A stretch of DNA of 7,029 nt from Planctomycetota bacterium (lineage in GTDB: Bacteria; Planctomycetota; Phycisphaerae; UBA1845; Fen-1342): assembly GCA_030616465.1 (NCBI GenBank), contig JAUWXH010000100.1, forward strand, positions 1 through 7,029, given 5' to 3'. Numbering within the stretch: position 1 is the first letter of the stretch; each line of letters opens with the position of its first letter. The notes beneath the pieces are model-generated. The model did not search any database, was not told where the DNA came from, and saw only the letters and a program-made list of their open reading frames with translations. The translations under genes were made by a program, and so were the position numbers. Shown piece by piece: positions 4,949 to 7,029 of this stretch.

Positions 4949-6817
4949 TCACTCGGCCGGCGGCTCGCCGGCGAAGCGCCAACTCGGCTTCGTGTCGGGG
5001 GTCAGTGGCAAATCGAGCATCGCGGCGCGGATGAGCTCGATGGGGATCGGGCCGTAGGTCAGCAGGGCGTCGTGGAATTCGCGCTCGGTCAGCTTGCCGG
5101 CATCGACCAGCTCGCGTCGTAATGCGCGTAGCTGCAAGCCGCCGATCATGTAGGCGCATTGATACAGCGGCGAGTAGCCTTCGCCGACGTAGCGGCGGAC
5201 CTCGCTGGTCGCGCCGAAGCGTTCGTGGCCCACGCGCTCCATGAGGAAATCGACCATCTCCTCCGGCGTCATCTGCCCCAAGTGAAACTTCAGGCTGACG
5301 ACGATCCGTGCCGCCCGGTGCATGCGCCAGAAGAGCATACCGATGCGGTCCTCCGGCGTTTGCGCGTAGCCGAGGTCCCAGAGCGTCATTTCCCAATATA
5401 GTGCCCAGCCCTCGCCGAAGAACGGTGTCCAGAAGATCCGACGATGCGGTCGATTACGCCGGGTCATGAACGACTCCAAGTGGTGTCCGGGAATAAGCTC
5501 GTGGGCCACGACCGAGCGCGAGAAATGCCGGTTGTTCCCGCGCATTGACATCAGCTTGTCCGCGTGCTTCATGTCGTCAGTCGGGTACGCGACCTTGATG
5601 TTCTGCCCGCCGTAGGCTGCAAACGGCAGTACCCTCTGCTGTTCAGGTGAGATCATTGTCACCCGCCAGGTCTCTTCGCACAGCGGTGGAATCGTCAGCA
5701 GATCGCGCTCCTTCAGAAAGCGGATCGCCTCGCGTGCCTGGGCGGTCACCAGATCGTCCTGCTCACCGGGCGGGACGTGATCGTCTTTCACCCTGGCGAG
5801 CGCGGCCTTCCAATCATCACCCAGGCCCATCTCGATCGAAGCTTCCTTCATTTCCGTTTCGCACCAGGTCAACTCACGCTCGCCGATCGCGATCATTTCT
5901 TCCGGCGTGTACGGGATGAATTCCGCCGCCAGATCGTCCGCGAGTGCCTCCGCTCCGACCGGGTCGCCGATGAGCGGGTCATCATCCTCACCTTTGAGGC
6001 CGGCGATGTTCTTACGCAGATACTTGGCGTAACCCTCCAGCGCCTTGTGTGCTTCCTCGTAGGGTTCATCCACCCACCACGAGAATCCCGGCTCGTAGCC
6101 TTCATAGAACGAGTGCCACGTGCGTAGCGTGCGTCGCAGGGCGTTCACCGCACCGGCCGTGCGTCGGGCCATTGCGGCAGAAACCGGCAGCGGTCCGTTG
6201 GTGGCTGGCTGGGTAGCGGTTTCCCGTGTCGTGACGGGCTGGCTAGCGGGTTTCTGCTCTTTTCGCTCGACGCGCTCGCGTACGGTTTTGATTTGGTCGG
6301 CGAATGCGGCCAGTGTTGCCGCCGCCGCCTGCGGATCGACGGGTTCCATCCGCCGCCGGGCGGACTCCAGTTCGAGCAGCGCGTCTCGGAACGGCAGCAG
6401 CTCCTCCATCTCGGCGAGCCGGTGCCGCTGGCGCGCGAGCTTGGTCAGCTCGGCGTTTAGCCGGGTCCGCAGCAGGGTGTAGTCGATCCGTCCTTGTTGG
6501 TTGAGCGTGGCGAACTCCAGTTGCCTGAGCTGCTTTAGCTCGTCGCGATAGACCCGTTCGAGACGATCGAAACGTAGCTCCGACCAGGGCAGGTCGTAAA
6601 AGCGAGCTACCGCCGATCGATCGGTCTCATAGCGCCGGACGAACTGCTCAAGGTCGCCGCCGCGGTTGGAGATCACTGCGACCGGCGCCTGCTGCGGCTC
6701 GTCCGGGGTCGCGCCGGGCCGAGAAGATTGCGGTGAAACACAAGCCGGGGCGGTGAACAGCGCGGACGTTCCGAGCGCGAGGGTGAATGCGACAAGCATC
6801 TTCGACTCCGTTGTCAT
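4949..6817 (-). CDS. Exported DUF885 family protein, probable zinc metallopeptidase
   Basis: A 622-residue protein of the DUF885 family, which has a metalloprotease-like active site. The motif HELIPGHHLE spans residues 439-448, with His439, Glu440 and His445/His446 as probable metal and catalytic residues. FFGEGWALYWE at 466-476 offers Glu469 as a likely further ligand; both motifs are typical of the family. The N-terminus has a hydrophobic segment (8-21) and APAC at 23-26, which could be a signal peptidase I site or an imperfect lipobox with Cys26. A charged, then Gln/Pro/Thr-rich linker at about 184-216 (KPASQPV, TATQPAT) breaks the helical N-terminal half. The domain continues to the C-terminus and appears full length. 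ATG 6817 keeps a lysine before the hydrophobic segment but has no good ribosome site. ATG 6799 (residue 7) has GGAG 6 nt upstream, so the true start is open. Substrate unknown; peptide hydrolysis in the periplasm is the best inference. Confidence 0.9.
   Translation of the reverse strand: MTTESKMLVAFTLALGTSALFTAPACVSPQSSRPGATPDEPQQAPVAVISNRGGDLEQFVRRYETDRSAVARFYDLPWSELRFDRLERVYRDELKQLRQLEFATLNQQGRIDYTLLRTRLNAELTKLARQRHRLAEMEELLPFRDALLELESARRRMEPVDPQAAAATLAAFADQIKTVRERVERKEQKPASQPVTTRETATQPATNGPLPVSAAMARRTAGAVNALRRTLRTWHSFYEGYEPGFSWWVDEPYEEAHKALEGYAKYLRKNIAGLKGEDDDPLIGDPVGAEALADDLAAEFIPYTPEEMIAIGERELTWCETEMKEASIEMGLGDDWKAALARVKDDHVPPGEQDDLVTAQAREAIRFLKERDLLTIPPLCEETWRVTMISPEQQRVLPFAAYGGQNIKVAYPTDDMKHADKLMSMRGNNRHFSRSVVAHELIPGHHLESFMTRRNRPHRRIFWTPFFGEGWALYWEMTLWDLGYAQTPEDRIGMLFWRMHRAARIVVSLKFHLGQMTPEEMVDFLMERVGHERFGATSEVRRYVGEGYSPLYQCAYMIGGLQLRALRRELVDAGKLTEREFHDALLTYGPIPIELIRAAMLDLPLTPDTKPSWRFAGEPPAE
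6806..6809 (-). promoter_or_regulatory. Possible ribosome binding site for a shorter DUF885 start
   Basis: GGAG on the minus strand, 6 nt before the in-frame ATG at 6799. No comparable sequence precedes the ATG at 6817. The other well-supported starts in this window use such sites, which argues for 6799. The loss of the only basic residue in the signal peptide argues against it. Confidence 0.4.
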
Positions 6818-6915
6818 GGCGAGGCCCGCTATACCACGAGGCCGTCGGCGTGGTCAACTGGGCAGGGCTGGCGGGCCGGCAGCCGCGACACGGATACCGC
6901 CAGCGAGGCGCGGGC

Positions 6916-6942
6916 GAGATTCTTCGCTGCGCTCAGAATGAC
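6916..6942. repeat. GATTCTTCGCTGCGCTCAG-type palindromic repeat
   Basis: The 27-bp stretch has ATTCT near one end and AGAAT near the other around a GC-rich centre, giving an imperfect palindrome. I recognise this motif as a very common intergenic repeat in many unrelated bacterial genomes, where it is often found between genes. It lies 99 bp upstream of the DUF885 start and just past the end of the partial gene at the right edge. The remainder of 6818-6961 shows only a GC-rich imperfect palindrome around 6866-6884. Confidence 0.6.
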
Positions 6943-6961
6943 GGTCAGCCGGCCGTCGGCA

Positions 6962-7029
6962 TCACCGGCTGGGTTCCGCCTTCCCCTGTAAGAACGCGAG
7001 CACGTGATCGACGATGGCGAACATGCCGC
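6962..7029 (-). CDS. C-terminal end of a truncated gene, possibly an alpha/beta hydrolase
   Basis: The minus strand is open from the window edge to a TGA at 6962-6964 and encodes GMFAIVDHVLAFLQGKAEPSR. The amphipathic, helix-like run followed by a short charged tail is what one often sees at the C-terminus of alpha/beta hydrolases and S9 peptidases, but 21 residues are too few to assign a family. The methionine here is more likely internal than a start. It points the same way as the DUF885 gene and lies upstream of it, with 144 bp between its stop codon and the DUF885 start. Confidence 0.4.
   Translation of the reverse strand, partial: GMFAIVDHVLAFLQGKAEPSR

Noticed and set aside
1..7029. 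A novel defence, secretion or biosynthetic system
   Set aside because: The genes are individually recognisable, loosely spaced and in mixed orientation. Apart from two probable exported peptidases I see no shared function that would define a system.

Overview
The window looks like chromosomal DNA from a GC-rich planctomycete-like bacterium, probably Phycisphaerae or a relative. The best clue is the small membrane protein at 4441-4902. Its C-terminal CTKCGYDLRG...CPEC zinc ribbon is a signature I associate with Planctomycetota. A second clue is a decayed dockerin-like stretch (DQADLRILLAHCG) at about 1990-2058, of a type common at the C-termini of extracellular planctomycete proteins. The lineage is an inference from motifs, not from a marker gene.

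Layout, left to right. 1-315 has no gene I can support and is packed with short palindromes of at least two repeat families. 316-987 (minus) is a class I SAM-dependent methyltransferase. 988-1160 carries another palindromic repeat, related to the one beyond the gene's other end but inverted. 1161-1739 (minus) is a DUF1579-type lipoprotein. 1740-2209 is a divergent intergenic region with a dockerin-like relic on the minus strand. 2210-4303 (plus) is an exported S9-family serine peptidase: a beta-propeller followed by an alpha/beta hydrolase with an intact Ser-Asp-His triad. A palindromic repeat sits in frame within its propeller, and a heptamer repeat array supplies its last residues and its stop codon. 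4441-4902 (plus) is the two-helix membrane protein with the zinc ribbon. 4949-6817 (minus) is a large exported DUF885 protein with a metalloprotease-like HELIPGHH site. 6818-6961 is intergenic and holds a further palindromic repeat. At the right edge is the last 21 codons of another minus-strand gene.

How the genes fit together. Three products (DUF1579 lipoprotein, S9 peptidase, DUF885 protein) carry export signals, and two are probable peptidases, so the region leans towards cell-envelope or periplasmic protein and peptide turnover. There is no tight operon: gaps between same-strand genes are 137-173 bp and orientations alternate. I do not see a defence system, a phage or insertion-sequence gene, a CRISPR array, or an RNA gene. 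The most unusual content is the density and variety of short hairpin repeats: at least five kinds in 7 kb, including one inside a coding region and one with compensatory base changes between copies.
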